A stretch of 64,000 nt of DNA, taken from contig NZ_SLVB01000001.1 in the NCBI RefSeq assembly GCF_004341845.1, positions 682,001 through 746,000 on the forward strand, given 5' to 3'. Shown piece after piece: positions 39,286 to 48,310 of this stretch (its first letter is position 1; every line of letters begins with the position of its first letter). The position numbers and the translations under genes are program-made. The notes below the pieces were generated by a model. The model saw only the letters and a program-made list of their open reading frames with translations, searched no databases and was not told the origin of the DNA. This stretch comes from Novosphingobium sp. PhB165. Its GTDB lineage: Bacteria > Pseudomonadota > Alphaproteobacteria > Sphingomonadales > Sphingomonadaceae.

Positions 39286-41400
39286 TCAATAAGTAAACCG
39301 CGCGGTGAGCCGCACGTCACGCCCGGAGATGGGCACGAAGTCACGCGTTTCCGAAGCGGCAAGGCGGCCGGTCACATCGAAGAGATTGTCGGCTGCGAGG
39401 ATCAGGGACAGCGGGCCATGCTCGCCCAGCGGGCGCCAGGTCGCGCTGAGGTTGACCAGCGTAAAGGCGCTCGTCGGGTTCTCGTTCTCGGTGACGCGGC
39501 TCTGCTTGGCGTTCCATTCGACTTCGCTGCGCAACGTGACTGCGGGCGAGTCGAATTCCAGACCGCCACGGGTGCGCAGCGGCGGAATGCGCGGGACCGG
39601 CCCCATGTCGACCAGCTTGGCATGGGTATAGTCGACGCCCGCATCGGCCTTCAGCGAATTGTCGCCCCAGCGGGCGAACGTGACGGCGCCCTCGGCCTCG
39701 ACGCCGCGGAAGCGGGCAGGGGCCTGGATATACTGATAGACCGGGAAGTCCTGAATTATCTCGCCGGTGGGTACGGCCGTGATGAAGTTATCGAAATTGA
39801 TGCCGTAGAGCGTCACCGAGCCGACCACCGCGCCGCCATTGTAGCGCATGCCTGCCTCGACGCCGTTGCTGCGCTCGACCGTGAAGTTCGGATCGCCGCG
39901 CTCGTAGGACTGGGTGGCATCGTGCAGGCCGTCCACGAAGAGTTCCTCGGCCGATGGCGCGCGCTCGCCATGTGAGAAGTTGGCCGAGAACGTCAGCGTA
40001 TCAGTCGCATGCCAGGCGACGCCGCCGACCGCCGCATACTGATCGAAATTGCGCTGGTCACCGTCCGGTATCGTGCGGATCTGCGTGTTTTCGTAGCGCA
40101 GAGCGCCTTCGAGGTCGAAGTGGCCCACTTCGAACTGTTGGAGCGTGAAGACCGCGAAACGGTCAGTGTTGTTATCCGGCAGCAGCGATTCGTCGCCGCT
40201 GATGGAGAGGCGCGAGGAGGAGTACTGAACACCGCTCGATCCGCTCCAGATCCCGTGCTTTTCCTGATCGGCCTGAAGACGGACCTCGACGGCCTTGTTG
40301 TTGAACTGGGTGCCGATGTTGCCGTCCTCGATTTCGGCGTGCTCATAGTCGCCGTAGGCGCCGCGCACTTCGAGGCGCTTGAGGAAGCCGGTGAGGTTGA
40401 GGCCTGCGCGCAAGTCCACGCGAGTCTGGCGCAGGGAAATGCTGGTCGAATCCGGGTCGGTCGAGGGGCGCGGCGGAATGCCGTAGTCATTGGCAAGGCG
40501 CTGCACGGAAACGCCGATGTCGCCGCCATCGTCGATGAAGGCGAGGCCGCCGCCCACTGTCCAGCCTTCGGTGCCGCTGTTGGTGAGCTTGCCCTTGCTG
40601 TTGGCCTGCGCGGTCAGCGTTGCGGCGCCCACGGCATCGCCGGCGGCGGCAAGGTCGTTCGCCTGCGTCAGAGTCTGCGCGCGCAGTTCGGGCGAAAGGA
40701 CATAGCCGCCGATGTTGAGATCATCGCTGTGGTTGTACGAGGCGTTCAGGTGGGCAACGAGGCGGCTGGCGAGGCGCACGTCGGCGGCAATCCCGCCGTT
40801 CACCATGTTCGCCGCCGTGCCGTAGGAGCCGAGTGCGTCAACGGTGAAGGCCTTGTCGGGAACCTGACGCGGGATTCGCTTGTCCACCGCATTCACCACG
40901 CCGCCCGAAGGATCGCTGGCATAGAGCAGAACGCGCGGGCCGTGGAGCACTTCGACGCGTTCGATATTGAGCGTGTCGAGCGAAACCGCGTGGTCGGCCG
41001 AGACCGATGAGGCATCGAGCGAACCGATACCGTCGAGCAGAACCTGAACGCGCGGACCGTCAAAGCCGCGCAGCACCGGGCGCGAGACGCCGGGCGCAAA
41101 GCCGCTGCTGGAAACGCCGGGAAGGCTTGCCAGCATCTCGCCGATCTGAGGCTTCAGATCGCGGGTCAGGCTGTCTCCGGTCAGCACCACCGGTGCATTG
41201 ATCGGATCAGCATTGCCCGAGATCACGCGTCCGGAAACGATGATCTCAGGGCCGCTCTCCTGCGGATGCGAACTGTCGTCAGCGGCAGCCGGTGCGGCGG
41301 CCGTCTCGGCGAATGCCGTGCCGGGGACGGCGAGCAAGGCTGCGGTGGCCAGGGCGCCGGCGGAGGCCAGCAGGGCGATTCGGGCTTGAGGCGTCGTCAT
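39286..41400 (-). CDS. TonB-dependent receptor, ZnuD-like (probable zinc uptake)
   Basis: A 704-residue outer-membrane receptor. It has a signal peptide (cleavage near GTAFAETAA), a TonB-box-like EIIVSG, a plug domain with PGVSSSGFAPGVSRPVLRGFDGPRVQVLLDG and IERVEVLHGP, and a 22-strand barrel ending in Phe-Thr-Tyr. The stretch FSHGERAPSAEELFVDGLHDATQSYERGDPNF resembles ZnuD-family zinc receptors more than siderophore receptors. A 15-bp palindrome typical of Zur sites lies 21-35 bases upstream of the start. Transport of zinc powered by TonB is the most likely role. Confidence 0.88.
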   Translation of the reverse strand: MTTPQARIALLASAGALATAALLAVPGTAFAETAAAPAAADDSSHPQESGPEIIVSGRVISGNADPINAPVVLTGDSLTRDLKPQIGEMLASLPGVSSSGFAPGVSRPVLRGFDGPRVQVLLDGIGSLDASSVSADHAVSLDTLNIERVEVLHGPRVLLYASDPSGGVVNAVDKRIPRQVPDKAFTVDALGSYGTAANMVNGGIAADVRLASRLVAHLNASYNHSDDLNIGGYVLSPELRAQTLTQANDLAAAGDAVGAATLTAQANSKGKLTNSGTEGWTVGGGLAFIDDGGDIGVSVQRLANDYGIPPRPSTDPDSTSISLRQTRVDLRAGLNLTGFLKRLEVRGAYGDYEHAEIEDGNIGTQFNNKAVEVRLQADQEKHGIWSGSSGVQYSSSRLSISGDESLLPDNNTDRFAVFTLQQFEVGHFDLEGALRYENTQIRTIPDGDQRNFDQYAAVGGVAWHATDTLTFSANFSHGERAPSAEELFVDGLHDATQSYERGDPNFTVERSNGVEAGMRYNGGAVVGSVTLYGINFDNFITAVPTGEIIQDFPVYQYIQAPARFRGVEAEGAVTFARWGDNSLKADAGVDYTHAKLVDMGPVPRIPPLRTRGGLEFDSPAVTLRSEVEWNAKQSRVTENENPTSAFTLVNLSATWRPLGEHGPLSLILAADNLFDVTGRLAASETRDFVPISGRDVRLTARFTY

Positions 41401-41420
41401 GGCGACTTGGCTAAGGGTGA

Positions 41421-41435
41421 TGATATACTATATCA
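41421..41435 (-). promoter_or_regulatory. Zur-like operator upstream of the TonB-dependent receptor
   Basis: TGATATACTATATCA is a perfect odd palindrome centred at 41428. It is AT-rich in GC-rich DNA and resembles the TGTTATA-TATAACA class of Zur sites. It sits where a repressor would block transcription of the receptor at 41400. A Fur-family protein other than Zur could use it. Confidence 0.6.
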
Positions 41436-41488
41436 AGTGCCAATCGCACATGACGGAAATTTCATGTTGCGATGCGGCGCGAACGCCA

Positions 41489-41531
41489 CACGAAGACGCC
41501 GCGCGGAACTAGTCCACGCGGCGTCTTCGTG
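41489..41531 (-). terminator. 15-bp inverted repeat between the PilZ and receptor genes
   Basis: CACGAAGACGCCGCG (41489-41503) pairs perfectly with its complement at 41517-41531, leaving a 13-base loop. It lies 42 bases after the stop of the minus-strand PilZ gene. No T run follows, so it may stop transcription with Rho or insulate the downstream receptor promoter. Confidence 0.55.
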
Positions 41532-41572
41532 CTTCGCCAATGGCTTGAAGGAGTGCCCGACAGGGCGGGCGC

Positions 41573-41917
41573 TCAGCGGCGCGGGCGCAGTCGGGGGTTG
41601 GGCTGGGCGGTGTCCACCAGCTTCAGGAAATCGTCGATGCGGATGATCCGCTCGAACTGAAAGCCTGAACGGCCCTCGTGCGACCAGATCATGTGCGCTT
41701 CGATCCTGCCGATGACCGGAAGGCGCATGACGAGGCGCTCTCCGCGATCCAGGGGAAGTTCGCCCTTGGACATGAAGCCCTGAGCCGAAAGGTTGATGAT
41801 ATGCAGATGAACGTCGCCCATCTGGCGATGCTCGGCAATCAGCTTGTGATCGACAGGGTGGCGAGCCGCCCGCCGCTTGTCGGTTACAGAGAGCTGTGCT
41901 CCTGCACTCATGTCCAT
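41573..41917 (-). CDS. PilZ domain-containing protein
   Basis: A 114-residue single-domain protein. The c-di-GMP-binding motifs of PilZ are present: RRAAR (RxxxR, about residues 15-19) and NLSAQG (N/DxSxxG, about 43-48). It should be a cytosolic c-di-GMP receptor acting on motility, adhesion or envelope targets by protein contact. A second in-frame ATG two codons in (MSAGA) may be the start. It follows tyrS on the same strand, but a hairpin separates them. Confidence 0.88.
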   Translation of the reverse strand: MDMSAGAQLSVTDKRRAARHPVDHKLIAEHRQMGDVHLHIINLSAQGFMSKGELPLDRGERLVMRLPVIGRIEAHMIWSHEGRSGFQFERIIRIDDFLKLVDTAQPNPRLRPRR

Positions 41918-41976
41918 TTAGCCTCTGGTTGTGACCGTGAGGGGACACAGTGCATCAAAATGGCAAACAATCCGTA

Positions 41977-42008
41977 AACCCGGCAGAATTTTGCCGTCCT
42001 GCCGGGTT
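41977..42008 (-). terminator. Probable terminator of tyrS
   Basis: A 10-bp perfect stem, AACCCGGCAG (41977-41986) with CTGCCGGGTT (41999-42008), loop of 12 bases, located 20 bases after the tyrS stop on the minus strand. It is followed only by TTTACGG, so the T run is short. Confidence 0.6.
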
Positions 42009-42028
42009 CAACGGTGCCTCACCTGCGA

Positions 42029-43258
42029 TCAAGCGTTGCGCAGGATCGCGTGCTTCTTCTTGCCGAGGCTGAGCTTGCGGGTTTCCCCGGCAGCCACTTC
42101 GATCAGGAAACCCGGATCGTTCATGAGGACGTCGTCCAGACGGACGGCGCCTTCGCCGATCTTGCGCTTCGCCTCGCCATTAGACGCGGTGAAGCCCAGT
42201 TCGGTGAGCGCGGCGCCGAGCCGCACGCCTTCGCCCGTCACGTCCAGCGTCGGCAGATCGTCGCCCATGCCGCCGCCCGCGAATGTCGCCTTGGCCGTGG
42301 CTTCGGCAGCGACGGCGGCATCCTCGCCGCGGCACAGCTTGGTCACTTCATTGGCGAGCACGACCTTGGCATCGTTGATCGCGGCGCCTTCGAGGGCTTC
42401 GAGGCGGGCGATCTCATCCAGCGGCAGGTCGGTGAACAGGCGCAGGAACTTGCCCACGTCGCGGTCGTCGGAATTACGCCAGTACTGCCAGAAATCGTAC
42501 GACGGCAGCATTTCCTCGTTGAGCCAGACCGCGCCGGCGGCCGACTTGCCCATCTTGGCGCCATCCGCCGTGGTGAGCAGCGGCGTCGTCAGGCCGAAGA
42601 CTTCCTTGCTGTCCATGCGGCGGGTCAGTTCTACGCCGTTGATGATGTTGCCCCACTGGTCGGAGCCACCCATCTGCAAGCGTACGTCCTTGTCCTTGCA
42701 GAGGTGACGGAAGTCGTAGCCCTGCAGGATCATGTAGTTGAATTCGAGGAAGGTCATCGGCTGCTCGCGCTCAAGGCGCAGCTTGACCGAATCGAACGAG
42801 AGCATCCGGTTCACCGTGAAGTGCGTGCCCACTTCTTGCAGCAGCTGAATGTAGCCGAGCTGGCCCAGCCAGTCCTGGTTGTTAACCATCACCGCATCGG
42901 TGGGGCCGTCGCCGAATTTCAGCAGGCGCGAAAAGATCGAGAAGATACCCTTGATATTGGTCTCGATCGTCTCGTCGGACAGCATCTTGCGGCTCTCGTC
43001 GCGACCGGTGGGATCGCCGATGCGCGTGGTGCCTCCGCCCATCAGCACGATGGGCTTGTGGCCGGTCTGCTGGAGGCGGCGCAGCATCATGATCTGCACG
43101 AGGCTGCCGATGTGGAGCGACGCCGCCGTGGCGTCGAAGCCGATATAGCCCGGCACGACCTGCTTCTCTGCGAGAGCGTCGAGGCCCTCGGCATCCGTCG
43201 TCTGGTGGATGTAGCCGCGCTCTTCGAGGACGCGGAGCAGGGAAGATTTGTAAGTCAT
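42029..43258 (-). CDS. tyrS: Tyrosine--tRNA ligase
   Basis: A 409-residue class I synthetase. It has HIGS in [10 protein letters not shown] (HIGH motif), the [13 protein letters not shown] block, and KMGKS in [11 protein letters not shown] (KMSKS motif). The C-terminal S4 RNA-binding domain is present ([20 protein letters not shown]). The start at 43258 is preferred over a longer in-frame form because the added residues are unlike the family. Confidence 0.97.
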   Translation of the reverse strand: MTYKSSLLRVLEERGYIHQTTDAEGLDALAEKQVVPGYIGFDATAASLHIGSLVQIMMLRRLQQTGHKPIVLMGGGTTRIGDPTGRDESRKMLSDETIETNIKGIFSIFSRLLKFGDGPTDAVMVNNQDWLGQLGYIQLLQEVGTHFTVNRMLSFDSVKLRLEREQPMTFLEFNYMILQGYDFRHLCKDKDVRLQMGGSDQWGNIINGVELTRRMDSKEVFGLTTPLLTTADGAKMGKSAAGAVWLNEEMLPSYDFWQYWRNSDDRDVGKFLRLFTDLPLDEIARLEALEGAAINDAKVVLANEVTKLCRGEDAAVAAEATAKATFAGGGMGDDLPTLDVTGEGVRLGAALTELGFTASNGEAKRKIGEGAVRLDDVLMNDPGFLIEVAAGETRKLSLGKKKHAILRNA

Positions 43259-43408
43259 GACCGTGCTTTTCGTTAATGGGAGCCGGGCGCCTAGCATGCG
43301 AAAGGCTCAAGATGAAGCAGCCAAGCGAAAGCGGTTGGTCGCTTTCGTGGTGACATCCGGCCGAATCCGGATTGTCAGGCGGACAGGCAGCCCTCTACGG
43401 ATGCCAGC

Positions 43409-43945
43409 ATGGCCGACCTGACCTGCCACCCGGCACATCCTCCTGTCCTTGTCCGCAGTATCGAAACGCGTGTGATCGGTTTCGACGAGAGCTGGCTGCG
43501 CGTGCGCTGGCGTATTCTCGGCGCCGGCAAGCTGGTGGTGCCGGCTTTCGCGGGCAAGGGCCGGGCGGAAGGTCTCTGGCAGACCACCTGTTTTGAGTTG
43601 TTCCTTCAGCCGCCCGGCGGGCCGTCCTACGTCGAGATCAACCTTTCCCCGTCCGAGCGGTGGAACGTCTATGACTTCACCGGCCGCCGCGAAGGCATGG
43701 CCGAGCGATCGATGCCGCGCGAGCCCGACTGCACCATGCGCAAGGGTTCGGACATCGCGATCTTCGACGCTGCCATTCCCGCTGCCGGCTTGCCCGCGCT
43801 GCCGCTGAACTACGGTTTCACGGCGGTGATCGAGGAAGAGGGCGGCGTTAAGAGCTACTGGGCGCTTTCCCACAGCGGTGACGAGCCCGACTTCCACGAT
43901 CCGTCTTGCTTCACGCTCGAGCTTGCGGCACCGACCGGTTCATGA
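43409..43945 (+). CDS. DOMON-like domain-containing protein
   Basis: A 178-residue protein with a CBM9/DOMON-like beta fold. Seen are DESWLRVRWRILGAG, GLWQTTCFELFLQPPGGPSYVEINLSPSERWNVYDF and a C-terminal SYWALSHSGDEPDFHDPSCF. No signal peptide is seen. Relatives are conserved in sphingomonads without a known function. A carbohydrate-binding role is suggested by the fold and by its coupling (ATGA overlap) to a NamZ-family gene. Confidence 0.85.
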   Translation: MADLTCHPAHPPVLVRSIETRVIGFDESWLRVRWRILGAGKLVVPAFAGKGRAEGLWQTTCFELFLQPPGGPSYVEINLSPSERWNVYDFTGRREGMAERSMPREPDCTMRKGSDIAIFDAAIPAAGLPALPLNYGFTAVIEEEGGVKSYWALSHSGDEPDFHDPSCFTLELAAPTGS

Positions 43946-45153
43946 AATTCGGCCCTGTGAAATTCGGCATCGACCGCCTGCTGGCGGATCCTGAACTGCG
44001 TGCGCCTCTCGAAGGGCGCCGCGTGGCGCTTGTTGCGCATCCCGCCTCGGTGACCGAGGATCTCGTCCATTCGCTCGACGCGCTGATCGCGGCGGGCGTG
44101 AACGTGACGAGCGCTTTCGGCCCCCAACATGGGCTCAAGGGCGACAAGCAGGACAACATGGTCGAGACCGCCGACGAGCTGGATCCGGCTTACGGCATTC
44201 CGATCTACAGCCTTTACGGCGAAGTCCGCCGCCCGAGCGAGGCGATGATGGCCAGCGCCGATGTGTTCCTGTTCGACCTTCAGGACCTCGGCTGCCGCAT
44301 CTACACTTTCGTGACGACGCTGCTCTATCTGCTGGAAGCGGCTGAGAAGCAGGGCAAGAGCGTCTGGGTGCTTGATCGTCCCAACCCCGCCGGTCGCCCG
44401 GTCGAGGGGCTGACGCTTTTGCCTGGGCAGGAGAGCTTCGTCGGTGCGGGGCCGATGCCGATGCGGCATGGCCTGACGCTGGGCGAGATGGGTCACTGGT
44501 TCGTCCGTCACTTCAAGCTCGATGTCGATTACCGCGTGATCGCGATGGAAGGCTGGGAGCCCGAAGGCCCCGGCTTCGGCTGGCCGCAGGACCGCATCTG
44601 GATCAATCCCAGCCCCAACGCGGCCGATCTCAACATGGCCCGCGCCTATGCCGGCACAGTGATGATCGAGGGCGCGACGCTTTCGGAAGGTCGCGGCACC
44701 ACGCGCCCGCTGGAAGTGCTGTTTGGCGCGCCCGATATCGATGCCAAGGCGGTTCTGGCCGAGATGCAGCGTTTTGCGCCTGAATGGCTCGAAGGCTGCG
44801 CCCTGCGCGAATGCTGGTTTGAGCCGACCTTCCACAAGCATGCCAAGACCCTGTGCAGCGGCTTGATGATCCACGCCGAAGGCAAGTTCTACGATCACCA
44901 TGCCTTCCGCCCGTGGCGACTGCAGGCGCTGGCGTTCAAGGCGATCCGTAACCTCTATCCGGACTATCCGATCTGGCGCGACTTCCCGTACGAGTACGAG
45001 TTCACGCGCCTTGCCATCGACGTCATCAACGGCGGCCCCGGCCTGCGGGAGTGGGTGGATAATCCCGCAGCGCTTCCCGAGGATCTCGATGGGGCGGCCG
45101 GTGCCGACGAAGCCGCGTGGAAGGCCGAGATCTCGGACCTGCTGCTCTACTGA
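43942..45153 (+). CDS. NamZ/DUF1343 family protein (exo-beta-N-acetylmuramidase-like)
   Basis: A 403-residue DUF1343 protein. Characterised NamZ members release N-acetylmuramic acid from the non-reducing ends of peptidoglycan fragments. Conserved family blocks are VALVAHPASVTED, SAFGPQHGLKGDKQDNM, DLQDLGCRIYTFVTT, VLDRPNPAGRPVEG and EGATLSEGRGTTRPLE. No signal peptide is visible at this start, unlike several secreted NamZ proteins, so it may act on imported muropeptides in the cytoplasm. It overlaps the DOMON-like gene by 4 bases. Confidence 0.9.
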   Translation: MKFGPVKFGIDRLLADPELRAPLEGRRVALVAHPASVTEDLVHSLDALIAAGVNVTSAFGPQHGLKGDKQDNMVETADELDPAYGIPIYSLYGEVRRPSEAMMASADVFLFDLQDLGCRIYTFVTTLLYLLEAAEKQGKSVWVLDRPNPAGRPVEGLTLLPGQESFVGAGPMPMRHGLTLGEMGHWFVRHFKLDVDYRVIAMEGWEPEGPGFGWPQDRIWINPSPNAADLNMARAYAGTVMIEGATLSEGRGTTRPLEVLFGAPDIDAKAVLAEMQRFAPEWLEGCALRECWFEPTFHKHAKTLCSGLMIHAEGKFYDHHAFRPWRLQALAFKAIRNLYPDYPIWRDFPYEYEFTRLAIDVINGGPGLREWVDNPAALPEDLDGAAGADEAAWKAEISDLLLY

Positions 45154-45437
45154 GCGGGCGACAAGGCCGCTTTCCCATCGGCAACGGGCGGGGGCGCCAT
45201 CATCTTGCCGTCGGCGAGCACGAGAACCGGGCAACCGGCCAGGCGTGTGTCGACCGCGCGGATCATTCTCGGCTTGTCGTCATTGGAACGGGGCGTGCCA
45301 TGCCCCGCCGCCTCGTTGGCGCGCTGAATGGTATAGCCGCATTTAGCCTTGGCGGCCGGAGCCTTGCCTGCACCTGTTGAAGGTGTCGCGCCCATCGTCA
45401 GGGCACCGATGACGAGAATTAGTACAATGTCTTTCAT
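45147..45437 (-). CDS. Small exported protein of unknown function
   Basis: A 96-residue protein with a signal peptide (MKDIVLILVIGALTMGA, cleavage near STGA) and a Lys/Ala/Pro-rich mature part with two Cys (CGYTIQ, AGCPVLVL) that could form a disulfide. No family is recognised. It converges with the NamZ-family gene and their ends overlap by 7 bases. Reality as a gene rests on the signal peptide and good codon use. Confidence 0.55.
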   Translation of the reverse strand: MKDIVLILVIGALTMGATPSTGAGKAPAAKAKCGYTIQRANEAAGHGTPRSNDDKPRMIRAVDTRLAGCPVLVLADGKMMAPPPVADGKAALSPAQ

Positions 45438-45501
45438 CGTCGCACTCCCGTTTCCGGTTACCGCTGCATCATCTTCCCGTCGCCAGATGTAGGCAAGCCC
45501 G

Positions 45502-46683
45502 TCACGCCTTCTTGCGTGTCAGTTCCCGCATCGCCGCGTCGAGCCCGTCGAGTGTCAGCGGGAACATCGCCCCGCCCATCAGATCGCGGATCATCCGCGT
45601 GGAGCTGGAATAGCCCCACTGGATCTCGGGCGTGGGGTTGAGCCAGACAGTGGCCGGATAAGTCTGCGCCACGCGCTGGAGCCAGACCGCGCCGGCTTCC
45701 TCGTTCATGTGCTCCACCGAGCCGCCCGGATGGCTGACCTCGTAAGGGCTCATCGCCGCATCACCGACGAAGATCACCTTGTAGTCATGCCCGAACTTGT
45801 GGAGCAAATCCCAGGTCGGCGTGCGCTGCGACCAGCGGCGGCGATTGTCCTTCCACACGCCTTCGTAGAGGCAGTTGTGGAAGTAGAAGAACTCCATGTT
45901 CTTGAACTCGGCGCTGGCGGCGCTGAACAGCTCTTCCATCAGCTGGATGTACGGGTCCATCGATCCACCGACATCGAGGAACAGCAGCACTTTCACCGCA
46001 TTGTGCCGCTCGGGCCGCATGCGGATATCAAGCCAACCCTGCCGCGCGGTGCCGGAGATGGTGGCGTCGAGATCCAGTTCCTCGACTGCACCCTCACGCG
46101 CGAACCGTCGCAGTCGGCGCAGCGCCACCTTGATATTGCGCGTGCCCAGTTCGCGGGTGTTGTCGAGATTGGCAAATTCGCGCTTTTCCCAGACCTTGAT
46201 CGCGCGGCCGTGTTTGCCTTCTCCGCCGATCCGGATGCCTTCCGGATTGTAGCCGGCATGACCGAACGGCGAGGTGCCGTTGGTGCCGATCCACTTGTTG
46301 CCGCCGGAGTGGCGTTTTTCCTGTTCTTCCAGACGCTTCTTGAGCGTTTCCATGATCTCGTCCCAGGAGCCGAGCGCCTTGATCTGCTCCATTTCCTCGT
46401 CCGAGAAGTAGCGCTCTGCCACCTTCTTCAGCCAGTCCTCCGGGATATCGACCGGCTGCTGGCCGTAATCGCTGAATACGCCCTTGAAGACCCTCTGGAA
46501 CACCTGGTCGAACCGGTCGAGCAGGCCCTCGTCCTTCACGAAAGTGGCGCGGCTGAGGTAGTAGAACGCCTCCGGCGTCCGCTCGATCACCTCGCGGTCC
46601 AGCGCTTCGAGCAGGACCAGATGCTCCTTGAGCGAGGCCGGGATCCCCGCCGCGCGCAGTTCTTCCACGAAGTTCAGCAGCAT
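45502..46683 (-). CDS. VWA domain-containing CoxE-like protein
   Basis: A 393-residue protein of the CoxE-like von Willebrand A group. The MIDAS first motif reads LDVGGSMDP, in which Gly replaces the first Ser of DxSxS; this variant is usual in the group. FVGDAAMSPYE and a C-terminal WLNPTPEIQWGYSSSTRMI follow. Such proteins work with MoxR AAA+ ATPases as chaperones for metal-cofactor or complex assembly. The likely partner MoxR gene is 1.6 kb upstream on the same strand, separated by two unrelated genes. Four repeats of TGTCAC-TTG type lie just upstream. Confidence 0.9.
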   Translation of the reverse strand: MLLNFVEELRAAGIPASLKEHLVLLEALDREVIERTPEAFYYLSRATFVKDEGLLDRFDQVFQRVFKGVFSDYGQQPVDIPEDWLKKVAERYFSDEEMEQIKALGSWDEIMETLKKRLEEQEKRHSGGNKWIGTNGTSPFGHAGYNPEGIRIGGEGKHGRAIKVWEKREFANLDNTRELGTRNIKVALRRLRRFAREGAVEELDLDATISGTARQGWLDIRMRPERHNAVKVLLFLDVGGSMDPYIQLMEELFSAASAEFKNMEFFYFHNCLYEGVWKDNRRRWSQRTPTWDLLHKFGHDYKVIFVGDAAMSPYEVSHPGGSVEHMNEEAGAVWLQRVAQTYPATVWLNPTPEIQWGYSSSTRMIRDLMGGAMFPLTLDGLDAAMRELTRKKA

Positions 46684-46729
46684 GGGGACGCTCCGCTCCG
46701 GTTGACACGAAAGCCATGGCGAAGCGATC

Positions 46730-46823
46730 TGTCACCTTGTTGTGAAATCAATCTGTTACGTGTCACTTTGCATATGCCTGTGTGACTTTTCAAAACCTGA
46801 TAACCCGCGTCTGTGTCACCTTG
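46730..46823. repeat. Four TGTCACyTTG-type direct repeats upstream of the VWA gene
   Basis: TGTCACCTTG at 46730, TGTCACTTTG at 46761, TGTGACTTTT at 46781 and TGTCACCTTG at 46814. Spacings of 31, 20 and 33 bases are near whole helical turns. The stretch is AT-richer than its surroundings and lies upstream of the minus-strand start at 46683. It looks like a regulator-binding array. Confidence 0.45.
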
Positions 46824-46873
46824 TGCCGATGCCTTTTTCGGCCAAGTTACCGAGTGGAGGGAGCGTGCGAGGT

Positions 46874-47764
46874 TCATGATTGCGAACCTACACCACCCGT
46901 GGTGCCGTAGGAAACCGCGCGGCTCTCGCGCGATCTGGGCCGATGCACCAGCGCGACCAGCACGAAGGAGATATACATCAGCAGGTACCACGCGCCGAGC
47001 TTGCTCCAGTGTACCATGGTCCAGCCATTTCGCTGGCTTGGATAGATCCACGCCTGCGAGAACGTCGCGAGGTTTTCGGCGAACCAGATGAACAACGCCA
47101 CGAGAAACCAACCGAGCAGCAATGGCATCCAGCGATCCTCTCGCCAGACGCGGAACCAGATCCGTGTACGCAGGAACAATGCGCCCAGCACCGCGAAAAG
47201 GCCCAGCCGGATATCCGGCAGCCAGTGATGCGCAAAGAAGTTCACGTAGATTGTCACGGCCAGCGCCACCGAGACGGCTTCGGCCGGATAACCAGTGAAG
47301 CGGAAATCGAAGATGCGCCAAACGCGGGCGATATAGCTGCCGACGGCGGCATACATGAAGCCCGAAAACAGCGGAACGCCGCCGATCCGCAGCATGTTAG
47401 CCTCGGGGTATTCCCATGACCCGTGCGCGGTCTTGAACAGTTCCATCACCGTGCCGACGACATGGAAAGCGAGAATGACTTTCGCCTCGTCCATCGTCTC
47501 AAGCCGCAGCACCAGCATCGCGATCTGGATCGTCAGCGCGGCGAGCGCCAGGAAATCGTAGCGGGCCAGCGGCGCTTGCGCGGGATAGAACAGATGCGTG
47601 GCGACCAGTAGCCCCAACAGTAAACCGCCGAACAGGCAGGCCCAGCCTTGCTTGAAGCCGAACAGCAGGAACTCATAAAGCCACGCCCGCCAACCGGGAC
47701 GCGGCTCGAACGCTTCGAGCCGCGCGCGGATCGCCGCGAAACGGGTCTGCGAGCCCCTGGTCAC
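46874..47764 (-). CDS. DUF817 family integral membrane protein
   Basis: About 296 residues with eight or so hydrophobic segments. The conserved DUF817 blocks LLFGFKQGWACLFGGLLLGL, FHVVGTVMELFKTAHGSWEYPE and LPLFSGFMYAAVGSYIARVWR-like sequence are seen. The function of this family is unknown. The start is set at a GTG (47764) just after the upstream GFA gene; an ATG at 47827 would overlap that gene by 56 bases and is the alternative. Confidence 0.82.
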   Translation of the reverse strand: MTRGSQTRFAAIRARLEAFEPRPGWRAWLYEFLLFGFKQGWACLFGGLLLGLLVATHLFYPAQAPLARYDFLALAALTIQIAMLVLRLETMDEAKVILAFHVVGTVMELFKTAHGSWEYPEANMLRIGGVPLFSGFMYAAVGSYIARVWRIFDFRFTGYPAEAVSVALAVTIYVNFFAHHWLPDIRLGLFAVLGALFLRTRIWFRVWREDRWMPLLLGWFLVALFIWFAENLATFSQAWIYPSQRNGWTMVHWSKLGAWYLLMYISFVLVALVHRPRSRESRAVSYGTTGGVGSQS

Positions 47765-47771
47765 GGCAAAA

Positions 47772-48200
47772 TCATGCCGGAGAGGGCGGTGGCGGCGGCT
47801 GCTGCGGCCATATTTGCAGCGCTGCATCGAAGTGCGCCCATTCCGGCGCGTCGTCGGTCCAGATCACCGCTTCCGGCCTCAGGCCATGGCCTGCGTCCAG
47901 CGCGCCAAGGCGCATGGTTTTGAGGTGGGGACGCGCCGAGCTTTGCGCGAATATCTGCGTTCCGCACTTGGGGCAGAAGTGGAACGTCAGCGTATTGCCG
48001 CTCGCCGCTGTCCATGTGGAAGACGCGAGATCGCCCTCAATGGCGATATCTTCGGCCTTGAAGATGGCATTGTTGGTCGGACCACCCGCTGCGAGCTGCT
48101 GGCACTGGCGGCACCAGCACTGACGCGTGGCGATCGGCTCGCCCGAAATTTCGAGCGTGACGGCGCCGCAGGCGCAGCGGCCGGGATAAGGTGCTGTCAT
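47772..48200 (-). CDS. GFA family protein (glutathione-dependent formaldehyde-activating enzyme-like)
   Basis: A 142-residue zinc-binding protein of the GFA/CENP-V fold. The Cys ligands appear as CACGAV, CWCRQCQ and CPKCGTQIF. The founding member was thought to add glutathione to formaldehyde, but most members are uncharacterised. The Pro-rich tail (PPPPPSPA) is unusual. It is probably co-transcribed with DUF817. Confidence 0.9.
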   Translation of the reverse strand: MTAPYPGRCACGAVTLEISGEPIATRQCWCRQCQQLAAGGPTNNAIFKAEDIAIEGDLASSTWTAASGNTLTFHFCPKCGTQIFAQSSARPHLKTMRLGALDAGHGLRPEAVIWTDDAPEWAHFDAALQIWPQQPPPPPSPA

Positions 48201-48310
48201 TGGGTCAGGCTTTCCTCACTTCTGGCGACATCAGCGGCAATCGATATCTGGCCGGAATTTCCGTGTCGATGGCCTGATGGATACCCGGAAGAAAATGCGA
48301 AGCGCGAAAG

